Counted from the first letter of the stretch, positions 1 through 8,351 are shown. The stretch is 64,000 nucleotides of DNA from Pseudomonas laurylsulfatiphila (GCF_002934665.1 NZ_NIRS01000006.1:372001-436000); one strand, 5' to 3'. Numbers and translations are program-made. Notes: generated by a model from the letters alone, not told the origin.

Positions 1-454
1 CGTACTTCTGAATCAGCGTGCGGCGCGCGACTTCGGTCGGGTGCGCGGTCAGCACCAGTTCAATCTCCAGTCGCCCCAATTGCCGGGCCAGTGCGTCGGC
101 ACCATGACCCTCGGCGCGCAGGCGAGCGAGCAATTCGGGCAACACCCGGGCTTCGAACGGCGCCTGTTGAGACTCCTCCCGACGGTGAATCAACTGGTAT
201 TGCTCGGCGATATTGGCCAGGTTGAGAAACTGGTTGAAGGCCCGCGCTACCGGCAACAGTTCGTCTTCGGTCAACTGGTTGAGGCTGGCGCTGAGCTCGG
301 CGTCCATGGAGCCGCGCCGGTCCGCCTTGGCGCCCTTGCGGATCTGCTCGATCTTGTCGAGAAAACCATCGCCATATTGCTCACGAATGGTGTTGCCCAA
401 CAGCTCACCCAACAGGTGAACGTCCTCGCGCAAGCGTGCATCAATATCGGTCAT
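1..454 (-). CDS. ppc: Phosphoenolpyruvate carboxylase, N-terminal part (cut by window edge)
   Basis: Only the first 151 residues lie in the window; the family is usually about 870-880 residues. The enzyme carboxylates phosphoenolpyruvate to oxaloacetate in the cytoplasm and refills the TCA cycle. The translation starts MTDIDARLREDVHLLGELLG and reaches the family signature LTAHPTEVARRT just inside the left edge; the histidine of TAHPTE is a catalytic residue of PEP carboxylases. The start is the ATG at 454, which gives the usual N-terminus. The gene is divergent from the small gene at 656, with about 200 bp between them holding both promoters. In P. aeruginosa ppc also lies upstream of this gene block. 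Confidence 0.93.
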   Translation of the reverse strand, partial: MTDIDARLREDVHLLGELLGNTIREQYGDGFLDKIEQIRKGAKADRRGSMDAELSASLNQLTEDELLPVARAFNQFLNLANIAEQYQLIHRREESQQAPFEARVLPELLARLRAEGHGADALARQLGRLEIELVLTAHPTEVARRTLIQKY

Positions 455-655
455 CAGCAGGTCTCCAGCAAAAAATCCGGGCGGCTTGGAACCTAGAGAG
501 TGCCGCCCCAGACAGGTTCTTACAAGCAAGACGACGAAGGGCCTTCAAACCTTGCCTGTTGAAGCTAGTCTGAAGATAAGCCGTACAACGGCTGTCGCCG
601 GCCAATGCCGGACACTCACCCTGCCCGCCACGAGCGGTCGCGCCATGAGGTCAAT

Positions 656-1000
656 ATGAAAATCCGCGAGCTTGCCCACCACTGGGAAGAAAACGCCAAG
701 GGTCGCCTGACCGACACCGGCTACTCAATTCATCTGGATGTGGAGTCCGCCGCACGGCTGGCCGCGCTCGTCGAGATGTACCCCAAGCGGCATCCCGAAG
801 AACTGCTCGGCGATCTGATCGGCGCCGCGCTCGAAGAGCTGGAAAGAAGCTTCCCGTACGTCAAAGGCTCGACCGTGGTCGCCACTGACGAAGAAGGTGA
901 TCCGCTGTACGAAGACATCGGGCCGACCCCGCGTTTTCTGGCGCTGTCGCGTCGGCATCTGCACGATTTGTCGATGCCGGACGACAAACAGAAACACTGA
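656..1000 (+). CDS. Small conserved Pseudomonas protein (annotated as pilin assembly protein in some genomes)
   Basis: This 114-residue soluble acidic protein starts MKIRELAHHWEENAKGRLTD. I chose the ATG at 656 over the in-frame ATG at 605 because the extra 17 residues look non-coding and the protein reads naturally from MKIREL. It has no signal peptide and no membrane segment. A middle stretch (VESAARLAALVEMYPKRHPE) looks helical and could be a ribbon-helix-helix-like fold, which is inference only. From memory, orthologues sit beside ppc in other pseudomonads, where the label 'pilin assembly protein' is carried without clear functional support. Function unknown. Confidence 0.8.
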   Translation: MKIRELAHHWEENAKGRLTDTGYSIHLDVESAARLAALVEMYPKRHPEELLGDLIGAALEELERSFPYVKGSTVVATDEEGDPLYEDIGPTPRFLALSRRHLHDLSMPDDKQKH

Positions 1001-1023
1001 TTCCTTGCCCGCACGCCTCCCTG

Positions 1024-1125
1024 TGCAGGAGCGATCCTGCTCGCGATGGTCGTTAACGAAACCGCGTGATGACTGAGTAAACGCGGCGTAGTGAAGTCCA
1101 TCGCGAGCAGGCTCGTTCCTGCAAT
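1024..1125. repeat. REP pair, type A (GGAGCGA..CTGCTCGCGA)
   Basis: Two inverted copies of a palindromic unit, gcaggagcgatcctgctcgc and its reverse complement (ending gctcgttcctgcaa), enclose about 55 bp. This is the usual paired (REPIN-like) arrangement of the type A REP of this genome, here with a few mismatches. It fills much of the 315-bp gap before the next gene. Confidence 0.8.
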
Positions 1126-1186
1126 TATGCGATTTAGAGCCCTGTCGACTCGGTCATAGTTTTTTCGATAGCAGGCTAAATTCTCT

Positions 1187-1214
1187 GAACTTTCAAAAAA
1201 AGCCTCGGGTCAAC
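1187..1214 (+). promoter_or_regulatory. Possible AlgU (sigma-22) promoter for the lipoprotein pair
   Basis: GAACTT at 1187-1192 is followed by 17 bases and TCAA at 1210-1213. This resembles the AlgU/RpoE consensus GAACTT-N16/17-TCtga. It lies about 100 bp upstream of the lipoprotein gene at 1316. In P. aeruginosa the OmpA-type lipoprotein LptF, the likely orthologue of the second gene, is part of the AlgU envelope-stress regulon, which supports the call. The -10 element is only a partial match. Confidence 0.5.
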
Positions 1215-1315
1215 CCAAGTAACCACGCCTGGGACGAGCGTTTCAAAACACCCCGCAATTGATGGCTTCAGCGCCCTGCCCAGGATGGATTCAATGCTTT
1301 TCAGGAGTTAGCCCA

Positions 1316-1729
1316 ATGGAGTTGAAGACCATGAAAACCCGAACCGGCACATCCTCGTTCACTCATTCGCGCGGCCTCCAGCTGGCGGCGCTGGCCCTTG
1401 GCAGCAGCCTGATCCTGGCCGGTTGCGCCGGTAACCCGCCGACCGAGCAGTACGCGGTGACCCAATCGGCCGTCAACGACGCCGTGAGCGCCGGCGGCAC
1501 CGAGTTCGCCGCTGTGGAAATGAAGTCGGCCCAGGACAAGCTCAAGCAAGCCGAAATCGCCATGCACGACAAAAAATATGACCAGGCCCGGATGCTCGCC
1601 GAACAGGCCGAGTGGGACGCTCGTGTCGCAGAGCGCAAGGCCCAGGCGATGAAGGCCGAACAATCCGTGAAGGACGCGCAGAAAGGCGTTCAGGAATTGC
1701 GTCAGGAAAGCCAGCGCACCGTTCAGTAA
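1316..1729 (+). CDS. DUF4398 family outer-envelope lipoprotein
   Basis: The product has 137 residues. The N-terminal signal contains a clear lipobox, LILAGC (lipidated Cys near residue 35), so it should be an envelope lipoprotein. The mature part is a helical, Ala/Lys/Glu/Gln-rich domain typical of DUF4398, with heptad-like repeats towards the C-terminus (coiled coil). The ATG at 1316 is preferred because AGGAG lies 8 bases upstream at 1303-1307; an alternative is the ATG at 1331. The next gene begins 45 bp downstream and shares the same domain, so the two are probably cotranscribed and may form one envelope complex. The precise role is unknown. Confidence 0.85.
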   Translation: MELKTMKTRTGTSSFTHSRGLQLAALALGSSLILAGCAGNPPTEQYAVTQSAVNDAVSAGGTEFAAVEMKSAQDKLKQAEIAMHDKKYDQARMLAEQAEWDARVAERKAQAMKAEQSVKDAQKGVQELRQESQRTVQ

Positions 1730-1774
1730 GCGGCGCGGCACCACGCATTCCCACTCGACTAAAAGGACGAAATC

Positions 1775-2572
1775 ATGAAACACAATCAACTGATGATCCC
1801 TGCCCTGCTGGCTGCCACCGTAGCCCTGGCGGCCTGCTCCACGCCGCCCAACGCCAACCTCGAGCAGGCCCGCACCAACTACACCGGCCTGCAAGCCGAC
1901 CCGCAGGCCAGCAAAGTGGCAGCCCTGGAAACCAAGGAAGCCAGCGATTATCTGGACAAGGCCGACCAGGCCTACAGGGACAAGCAGGACGCAGCCAAGG
2001 TTGACCAGCTTGCCTATCTGACCAACCAGCGGGTTGAAGTTGCCAAGCAGACCATTGCCCTGCGCACCGCTGAAGCCAATCTGAAAAACACGTCGGCACA
2101 ACGGGCCGAGGCCCGCCTGGCAGGCCGCGATCAGCAGATCAAACAACTGAAGGACAGCCTCAACGCCAGGCAGACCGAGCGCGGGACGCTGGTGACTTTC
2201 GGGGATGTGCTGTTCGCCACCGACAAGGCCGAACTGAAATCCAACGGCCTGATGAACATCAACAAACTGGCGCAGTACCTCCAGGAAAACCCCGACCGCA
2301 AAGTGATTGTCGAGGGTTATACCGACAGCACCGGGACGGTATCGCACAACCAGTCGCTCTCGGAACGTCGTGCGGATTCCGTGCGAGCGGCCCTGGTGAA
2401 GATGGGCGTTGATCCGGCGCGTATCGTTGCCCAGGGGTACGGCAAGGAGTATCCGGTGGCGGATAACTCAAGCACCTCAGGTCGGGCGATGAACCGTCGG
2501 GTGGAGGTGACCATTTCCAATGACAATCAACCGGTGATGCCGCGTTCGGCGGTAAGCGCGAACACTCAATAG
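1775..2572 (+). CDS. lptF: OmpA-family peptidoglycan-associated lipoprotein (LptF-like)
   Basis: The product has 265 residues. It has a lipoprotein signal (lipobox ALAAC, Cys near residue 21), a DUF4398 helical region (about 25-130) and a C-terminal OmpA domain (about 145-250). The OmpA part shows GYTDSTG and LSERRADSV, the segments that line the diaminopimelate-binding pocket in this fold. The expected role is tethering the outer membrane to peptidoglycan. The place in the conserved ppc-to-wsp gene order matches LptF (PA3692) of P. aeruginosa, linked to envelope stress and long-term survival; the symbol rests on that similarity and position. An AGGACG stretch near 1764 can serve as RBS. A terminator follows at 2594. 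Confidence 0.85.
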   Translation: MKHNQLMIPALLAATVALAACSTPPNANLEQARTNYTGLQADPQASKVAALETKEASDYLDKADQAYRDKQDAAKVDQLAYLTNQRVEVAKQTIALRTAEANLKNTSAQRAEARLAGRDQQIKQLKDSLNARQTERGTLVTFGDVLFATDKAELKSNGLMNINKLAQYLQENPDRKVIVEGYTDSTGTVSHNQSLSERRADSVRAALVKMGVDPARIVAQGYGKEYPVADNSSTSGRAMNRRVEVTISNDNQPVMPRSAVSANTQ

Positions 2573-2593
2573 CTGGCCGGCGAGTTAAACAAA

Positions 2594-2632
2594 AGCCCCG
2601 CCTGATCTGTTCAGCCGGGGCTATTTATTTTT
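2594..2632 (+). terminator. Rho-independent terminator after lptF
   Basis: AGCCCCGCCTGA, loop TCTGT, TCAGCCGGGGCT gives a 12-bp stem with one mismatch, followed by a T-rich run (atttatttttac). It sits 22 bp after the stop codon of the OmpA-type lipoprotein. Confidence 0.88.
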
Positions 2633-2721
2633 ACGCCGCTGGTCGTCACTGTTATTTCTGACAGCAGATAAAACTCCTCGCAAAAGTTATGAAGGGTCTT
2701 CAGAGCTTTGAGGAAGGAACC

Positions 2722-4129
2722 ATGAAACTGTCAGCTGCTTTATTACTGTCCTGTTTGATCGCAACAACGATGGCTTGCGTGAGCACGCAAGATGTCGTGG
2801 AGGACGATGCCATACCCACCAATACCCCCTTGCCTAAAGCCGGCGTTAATCAGCGGCCCGTTGTTGGGGAAAAAACAGTCTTGTTGGTGGCTACACACTG
2901 GCTAGACAGTAAAGAAGTCGATATGCAAAAGCTTTATGCAGATACCGCATCGGAGGAACCCGGATCTTACAGTGATTACCTAAAACAATCCTCGATGGGA
3001 AAGTTAACGCTTAAATGGACAACAATTTCGGTCAGAATCGACAAACCATACCCTCAAAACTTCAGCGGCGCTCTTCGTGACGCTGAAGAAGCCGCCCTGA
3101 AGCAGGGCTATGATCAAAAATCATACGACTATTTTTTTGTTCTCGAAAACAGCGTCGGTGGAGGTGAAGCATACATGCCGGGAAGGTCATTGATTGTGCG
3201 AGGGCAGTATAAGGGCCACCACAGGGGGGGGGCACTACATATGGGCACATGAGTTCGGTCATAACCTTGGATTCAATCACGGAGAAACCTACACGAAATG
3301 TCCAAAAGACAACGATACGATCTTTGCTCCCGATCAATGCGAGATCAACCCGGCTATCCCCGCAACTGACACCGGGGATCCAGTATCACAGGGCAGAGGC
3401 CTTTATCCTGCAAATTATCGCTGGTATGCCGGTTGGCTGGATAACTCTCAAGTAGCGGTAATCGAACGATCAGGCCTATATCGCCTGGGCGTACTGGGCC
3501 AAAGTGGACCACAACTTTATCTCATCAATCGCACCGGATTGACTCCCAGGCAAGTCGCCCTGGAGTACCGCAAGCCCACCCATTACGATAATTTCCCACC
3601 GACCGAAAATCGAGCGAATGGCGTTTGGGTGAGGTATACAACCATGGGAGGAACCGTAAAAAACTTTCAGCTTGATGGAACGCCAGAAACAACCACGACA
3701 ACTGATCCGGCATTACTGCCCGGTAAGACTCTTAAAGATCAACATGCGGGTATCACCATTTCGGTATGTACTGCGTCCCCTGATGGAGCGACCGTCGCCG
3801 TCGCCGTAAATGGAGAGGCAGTGCCAACATGTTCAACGGTAGTGCTATCGCCTCCGGTTGTTCAAATACCGACAGTCGGAGCTCCCGCGGCCCCTAACCC
3901 TGTCGTTTTTTCAGGCACAAGCCGCCCTGGCGCGATAATACAGTTTTTGTATAGAGCAGATGGAGGGACAACCTGGACTTCGATACCTGAAACCATTGCG
4001 GATGCAAAAGGTGACTGGCGTATACTTTTACCGACGTTGGAGGCGGGCCAGTATGAATCAATCACAAGGCAACTTATCGGTAAAAGTGCCTCGCCGTACA
4101 AATCTCGTGACTTTAAAGTGACGCCATAA
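2722..4129 (+). pseudogene. Metzincin-type zinc metalloprotease with C-terminal Ig-like domain, frameshifted at a G9 tract
   Basis: Two overlapping frames make one protein of about 468 residues if one G is removed from the nine-G run at 3224-3232. Frame 1 (2722-3252) has an N-terminal secretion signal (hydrophobic residues 3-17, possible weak lipobox TMAC) and the first third of the protease. Frame 2 (to 4129) has the zinc site HEFGHNLGFNH at 3248-3280, the HExxHxxGxxH motif of metzincins, possibly close to gametolysin (M11) peptidases, and a C-terminal Ig-like module (about the last 85 residues, SGTSRPGAIIQFLY). The ATG at 2722 has AGGAAGGA just upstream. Sequence composition is richer in A/T than the neighbours, which suggests acquisition. 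As read, the first frame stops before the catalytic helix, so no active enzyme is made without slippage or a sequence change. An assembly error in the G run is possible. Confidence 0.75.
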
Positions 4130-4183
4130 CGACCTGCACCGTGCCGAACCGGTTCTGCATGCACGGCTGATTCAACGCAAACA

Positions 4184-4224
4184 CCTCCCGCCGGGTTTAG
4201 CATTGCCGAGTAAAAAGCGGGAGG
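4184..4224. terminator. Possible bidirectional hairpin between convergent genes
   Basis: CCTCCCGC at 4184-4191 pairs with GCGGGAGG at 4217-4224, with a long 25-base loop that contains AAAAA. It lies between the metalloprotease and the converging gene at 4242. The long loop makes it a weak terminator candidate. Confidence 0.35.
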
Positions 4225-4241
4225 CGCCAGTCAATTACTAT

Positions 4242-4571
4242 TTATTGCTCCAGCTTCTGTGGCGTCTCCTGCCCCATGCAACGCACGGCTTTTTTCTTGC
4301 TGTCGACCAGCACGCCGGTCAGGCCTTTCTGTTCCATGTCAAACAGCACGAGCACACCATCGATGCATTGCGCCACTTGCGCGGCCGGTTCCAGTGAGAC
4401 TTTGTAGTCTTCGCCCGGAATCGTCTTGAGCATGGTGAATTCGTTGAGCAGCAACGCATCCTCGGGCTTGGCGAAGTGCAGGTAGCCGTACCACCACAGG
4501 GCACCGACGGTGCCGAGGATGCTGCAGATACCGGTGATTATCAGCGGGATGGCGTTACGTTCTTCACTCAT
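4242..4571 (-). CDS. Small inner-membrane-anchored protein of unknown function
   Basis: The product has 109 residues. One hydrophobic segment (about 8-28, IPLIITGICSILGTVGALWW) near the N-terminus should anchor it in the inner membrane, with the remaining 80 residues probably periplasmic. The soluble part has two cysteines (AQCIDG and VRCMGQ) that could form a disulphide. I do not recognise a domain. The start codon overlaps the stop codon of the hydrolase gene by 4 bp (ATGA), so the two are translationally coupled. Confidence 0.75.
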   Translation of the reverse strand: MSEERNAIPLIITGICSILGTVGALWWYGYLHFAKPEDALLLNEFTMLKTIPGEDYKVSLEPAAQVAQCIDGVLVLFDMEQKGLTGVLVDSKKKAVRCMGQETPQKLEQ

Positions 4572-5482
4572 TGCGGACTCTCTGGTGGTTCATCTTCAGA
4601 ATTCGGGGGTGCCGGGTAATTGGGGATTTCACCCAGGCGGCGCAGGCCGTTGAAATGCTGCGGGTCATCGAGATAGCGCAGCATGACGTTACGCCAGACC
4701 GGGTCGGCGAACGTCTGCACATGACCGCCACGGGTCAGTTGCAGCACCCGCGGCGGCGGCGCAGCTTGATACAGTCGGATGCCGTTGGAAAGAGGCACGA
4801 TCGGATCGTCGATGCTGTGGTAGATCAGTTTCGGCACATCTTTAAGCTGCGCCATAGAGTTGATCGCGCTGTCGCCGTCCGGCACCAGCCACGACAACGG
4901 CACCTGGAACGTCCAGAACACCCATGAATTACTCAGCGCATACCGACCGACACTGCGATAACTGGCGGGCACACCGTCGAGGACAAAAGCCTTGAGTTGT
5001 TTCTGCCGTTGCGGGTGCTGGACCAGGTAATGCACGGCCATCGAGCCACCGAGACTCTGGCCGAGCAGGATCAGCGGCTTGCCTTGAACCTCCGGCGCCT
5101 TGTCCAGCCAGGCAAACGCCGCATCGATGTCCTGGTAGATCGCCGGCAGGCTCGGTTCGCCTTCGGACAGGCCATAACCGCGATAGTCCACAAGCAACAC
5201 CTGGTAACCATTTTTCGGCAACCAGAAGCTACCGCCAAGGTGCATGGGCAGGTTTCCGCCATTGCCGTGCAAGTGCAGCACCGTGCCCTTGACCTCAACC
5301 CCCTGCTTCACCGGCAGCCACCAGGCATTGAGCTTGAGGCCATCGGCGGTGTTCAAGGTGATGGTGCGATACTCGAGCCCGGCCTTTTCCGGGGTGAACA
5401 ACTGGCCGGGTTCCGGATAGAACAGCAGCGAGCTGCAGCCATTCAAGACCAGGAAAAGGCAAAGGATGCCGAGGATTCTCAT
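4568..5482 (-). CDS. Alpha/beta hydrolase lipoprotein (serine hydrolase)
   Basis: The product has 304 residues. The signal ends in lipobox LVLNGC (Cys at 14), so it is probably an envelope lipoprotein. The alpha/beta hydrolase core follows: HLHGNGGN (oxyanion-hole region), nucleophile elbow GQSLGGS, acid candidate in SIDDPIVP and catalytic His in RGGHVQTF. The ATG at 5482 gives a clean lipoprotein signal. An upstream in-frame ATG at 5623 would run through a REP element and was rejected. It forms a pair with the small membrane gene downstream (4-bp overlap). The substrate is unknown. Confidence 0.85.
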   Translation of the reverse strand: MRILGILCLFLVLNGCSSLLFYPEPGQLFTPEKAGLEYRTITLNTADGLKLNAWWLPVKQGVEVKGTVLHLHGNGGNLPMHLGGSFWLPKNGYQVLLVDYRGYGLSEGEPSLPAIYQDIDAAFAWLDKAPEVQGKPLILLGQSLGGSMAVHYLVQHPQRQKQLKAFVLDGVPASYRSVGRYALSNSWVFWTFQVPLSWLVPDGDSAINSMAQLKDVPKLIYHSIDDPIVPLSNGIRLYQAAPPPRVLQLTRGGHVQTFADPVWRNVMLRYLDDPQHFNGLRRLGEIPNYPAPPNSEDEPPESPQ

Positions 5483-5520
5483 CCGTTGAAACCTCGCAAG
5501 TATTGGGCTGGAACACATCA

Positions 5521-5612
5521 CCTGTGGGAGCGAGCTTGCTCGCGATGGCGGTGTATCAGACAACAGAAGTGTTGAATGTGAGACCGCTATCGCGAGCAAG
5601 CTCGCTCCCACA
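5521..5612. repeat. REP pair, type A
   Basis: Inverted copies of cctgtgggagcgagcttgct...cgcgat flank about 40 bp, a typical REPIN. It lies between the QEGLA-motif gene and the hydrolase gene. It could act as a transcript-end stabiliser or attenuator. Confidence 0.92.
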
Positions 5613-5626
5613 GGGGAATTCATTGT

Positions 5627-6904
5627 TCACAAGATATTCGAGTAATCCGCCTCGATCCGGTCCAGGCTCAGGTGGTTGAGGAAGTTGGAGAAGCACATCC
5701 AGGCCGACAACGCGTTCATGTCGCGGAACTGTTCCGGCAGGTACTTGGGCGGCACCACCAGGCCTTCGTCCACCAACTGACGCAAGGTACGCATGTCTTC
5801 CAGGGTGGTCTTGCCGCAGAACAACAGCGGTATCTGCTCCAGCTTGCCTTTGCGCACGGCCAGTTGAATGTAGTTGTAAATCATGATGAAGCCCTTGAGG
5901 TAGGACAAGTCTTTGGTAAATGGCAGACCTGTCGGCACCGAGCCGCGGAACACGCGGCTGGCGTTGCTGTAGCTCTCGGGCATCTCGAAGCCTTGCTCGC
6001 GGAAGAACTCGAACACCTGCAGGAAATCCGCGCCCTCTTCCACCATGTGAATCGCACGCGTACGGTTGGTCAGTTTGCGCAGACGGCTCGGGTAGGAGGC
6101 GAAGGTGATGATTTCCATCAGGATCGCCAGGCCTTCCTGGGTGACCGTCGACGAGGGCGGGCCTTTGGCGAGGAAGGTGCAGATCGGCTGGTTCAGGCCG
6201 TTGAGCGTGGTGCCGACGTGCACCAGCCCTTCATGGACCTCCAGGGCGCGCACATCGCGCTGGTTGAACATCGCGTCGGAGCGAATCTTGATGTAGTCGG
6301 CGCCGGCCGCCGCATCGGCGACGATCCCGTCGGACTCGAACACCCGGATGGTTTCCTCGGCTTCGCCAAACACCTTGTTCAGGCGATGCTGCAACATATC
6401 GACCGCATCCTTGGCGGTCAGCGTCTTCGGTTCGTCCTTGAGGTCGCCACGGCCGTCGATGTTGTTCAGGTATTCGGACAGCATCATGCCCAGGTCGGAC
6501 AGGGTCGGGTCGCCGGCATGGAACGCGTCGGACGCGGCGCCGTACAACTCCTGGGAAATCAGGCCGAAATCCTCGGTGCCGCGCGCTTCGAGCATGCGCA
6601 CCACCATGCGGTACTCCTTGCACATGCGCCGCATGATCTGGCCGACGGGGTTGAACTGGCCGAGCTGACGGGTGATGTCGCGCTCGATGTTCTGGAACTC
6701 CAGCTTCACTTTGCTGGAGTCGAACGCCAGCGGCCGGTTGAGGTAGTAGTCGCGGTCCACCGCCGGCATTTCCTTGCCCTTGGCCTTGAGGAAGCCCTTG
6801 CGAATGTTGTCGTCCCATTTGACCGCATCGAGTACGCGGATCGGCGTCTGTGCCAGCACGATGCGATCGGACAAAATGCGTATCGACTGTTGGTAATCGT
6901 CCAC
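5627..6904 (-). CDS. DUF1704 / 'flavohemoglobin expression-modulating QEGLA motif' protein, putative metallopeptidase
   Basis: The product has 425 soluble residues. It carries the diagnostic QEGLA motif (TVTQEGLAILMEI, near residue 260) and an upstream HEGLVH motif (EVHEGLVHVGT, near 224). Family knowledge: DUF1704 includes the eukaryotic tubulin tyrosine carboxypeptidases MATCAP1/2, zinc enzymes with an HExxxH site. HEGLVH fits HExxxH, and the Glu of QEGLA could be the third zinc ligand. The bacterial name comes from a reported association with flavohemoglobin expression; the real substrate is unknown. An outer-membrane-type lipoprotein gene lies 32 bp upstream on the same strand, so the two are probably cotranscribed. 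Confidence 0.85.
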   Translation of the reverse strand: MDDYQQSIRILSDRIVLAQTPIRVLDAVKWDDNIRKGFLKAKGKEMPAVDRDYYLNRPLAFDSSKVKLEFQNIERDITRQLGQFNPVGQIMRRMCKEYRMVVRMLEARGTEDFGLISQELYGAASDAFHAGDPTLSDLGMMLSEYLNNIDGRGDLKDEPKTLTAKDAVDMLQHRLNKVFGEAEETIRVFESDGIVADAAAGADYIKIRSDAMFNQRDVRALEVHEGLVHVGTTLNGLNQPICTFLAKGPPSSTVTQEGLAILMEIITFASYPSRLRKLTNRTRAIHMVEEGADFLQVFEFFREQGFEMPESYSNASRVFRGSVPTGLPFTKDLSYLKGFIMIYNYIQLAVRKGKLEQIPLLFCGKTTLEDMRTLRQLVDEGLVVPPKYLPEQFRDMNALSAWMCFSNFLNHLSLDRIEADYSNIL

Positions 6905-6936
6905 GCGAAACTCCTGTAGAAACCTGTGGGTGCCGG

Positions 6937-7491
6937 TTATTTGGCTTTGGCCTGGCGCTGATAGCGCACCGCTTCGACGAACACATCGGAATTGGCCGGG
7001 TCGTCGAGGTAGGCGGTGACTTGATTCATGTGGCTGTCGATCAATACACCATCGCCATCGCTGGTCTGGAAGCTTTCACCGCTCAGGACTTTTTGCTTGA
7101 TGGCCTGGTTGATCTGTTCGAGGTCGAGGTTGTAAACCACCAACTCATGTTTGTCGGTCAGCTCAAAACCGCCCAGGGTGAAGTGCCCGCCGAACTGCGC
7201 CGGCACCTTCGCCGACAGGTACCAGCGGCTGCCATGACGCGACACTGTGAAGGGATAGGCCTCCCGCTCCCCGGGCCTGGCCCGGTAATAGCTGACGGCC
7301 TGATAGCGGTTGTCGCCGAGGCGGGTCAGTTCGAGATTGAGCGCCTCGCCCCAGGCATTGGTGCTGGTCCATTTGCCGAGTAATCCTTTGGGCGCGGGGT
7401 CGCTTGCAGGCAGCGGCTCCTTGAAGGACACCAGACAGCCACTGAGCAGCAAGAACGACAAGGCGATCACAACGACACGCCAGGCTTTCAT
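6937..7491 (-). CDS. Hypothetical lipoprotein
   Basis: The product has 184 residues with a clear lipobox, LLLSGC (Cys near 19), after a hydrophobic signal. The mature part is predicted mostly beta-strand (GKWTSTNAWGEALNLEL, RYQAVSYYR), like small lipocalin-type or beta-sandwich lipoproteins. I do not recognise a named family. It lies just upstream of the QEGLA-motif gene on the same strand and probably shares its transcript. Confidence 0.75.
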   Translation of the reverse strand: MKAWRVVVIALSFLLLSGCLVSFKEPLPASDPAPKGLLGKWTSTNAWGEALNLELTRLGDNRYQAVSYYRARPGEREAYPFTVSRHGSRWYLSAKVPAQFGGHFTLGGFELTDKHELVVYNLDLEQINQAIKQKVLSGESFQTSDGDGVLIDSHMNQVTAYLDDPANSDVFVEAVRYQRQAKAK

Positions 7492-7520
7492 TCAATACTC
7501 CCTATGAATACACCGCCGAC

Positions 7521-7593
7521 TGTAGGAGCTGCCGCAGGCTGCGATCTTTAAAAACAAGATCAAAAGATCGCAGCCTGCGGCAGCTCCTACAGG
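7521..7593. repeat. REP pair, type B (TGTAGGAGCTGCCGCAGGCTGCGATC)
   Basis: Two inverted copies of tgtaggagctgccgcaggct plus gcgatctt are separated by about 15 bp. This is the commonest REP family of the window. It lies between the tetR-type gene and the lipoprotein gene, both on the minus strand. Confidence 0.93.
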
Positions 7594-7600
7594 GATCGGG

Positions 7601-8317
7601 TCACACCGACGCCAGCACCAGGTGCATGTAGCGCGTCAGGATGCCGAGCATTTCCTCTTCGGCGGCAGGCTCGTCTACGTTGAGCAGGCCCTGATATTCC
7701 ATCCGGCCGATAATCGCCGTCAACACCTTGGCATCCTGATGCGGCTCGCGCGAGCCCAGCACCTGGAACAGCTGGCAAGAGCCCTGCAACAGGATCTGCT
7801 GATGCGAACGCACCAGTTCGGCCAGGCGCGGGTTAAGCAACGCTTCCTGGCGGAACGCCTGCTCGGCCATCAGGTGTTCGCGGCGATTGATCAGTTGCCG
7901 GTGAACGTAATCGGTCATCAGCCGTGCGATATCGTCCGCCAGTTTCGAGCGCGCCTGCGGGCTGCCATCGCCACTGGCGATCATGTCGCGCAGCAGGCCC
8001 TCGTTGTTCACCCACAGTTTGCCCATGTACGCGGCACTGCGCTCCACGTATTGAGCGAAGGTATCGGTGAGCAGATCATCAATATCCTTGAAATAGTAAG
8101 TGGTGGCCGACAACGGCACCTGCGCCTCGGCGGCCACCGCACGGTGCCGAACGGCGCGCACGCCATCGCGCACGACAATGCGCATCGCGGCGTCGAGAAT
8201 GTCCTGTCGACGCTGCTCACTGCCCTGTCGGCTGGCCTTGCGACCCTGGTACTGAACACTTTCAGCGACCGCAGTGGCGATACCCGCTGCACCTTCTTGA
8301 GCCATTGCACGAATCAC
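7601..8317 (-). CDS. TetR family transcriptional regulator
   Basis: The product has 238 residues. The N-terminal helix-turn-helix is typical of TetR (RRQDILDAAMRIVVRDG, then VRAVRHRAVAAEAQV and ATTYYFKDIDDLL, about 35-85); the C-terminal part is an all-helical ligand domain. The GTG at 8317 has AGAGGA 10 bases upstream; the ATG at 8305 is an alternative. The position next to lysS matches PA3699 of P. aeruginosa. An imperfect palindrome in its upstream region may be an auto-operator. Ligand and targets are unknown. Confidence 0.88.
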   Translation of the reverse strand: MIRAMAQEGAAGIATAVAESVQYQGRKASRQGSEQRRQDILDAAMRIVVRDGVRAVRHRAVAAEAQVPLSATTYYFKDIDDLLTDTFAQYVERSAAYMGKLWVNNEGLLRDMIASGDGSPQARSKLADDIARLMTDYVHRQLINRREHLMAEQAFRQEALLNPRLAELVRSHQQILLQGSCQLFQVLGSREPHQDAKVLTAIIGRMEYQGLLNVDEPAAEEEMLGILTRYMHLVLASV

Positions 8318-8351
8318 GACAGGTATTTCCTCTCAGATGAAAGTAACAAGT

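Noticed and set aside
1024..1125. Repeats as a CRISPR array
   Set aside because: The repeated units are isolated inverted pairs between genes, not a regular direct-repeat array with unique spacers; no cas genes are present.
5483..5623. Upstream start for the alpha/beta hydrolase gene at 5623
   Set aside because: The added 47 residues come from a REP element, and the ATG at 5482 gives a normal lipoprotein signal.
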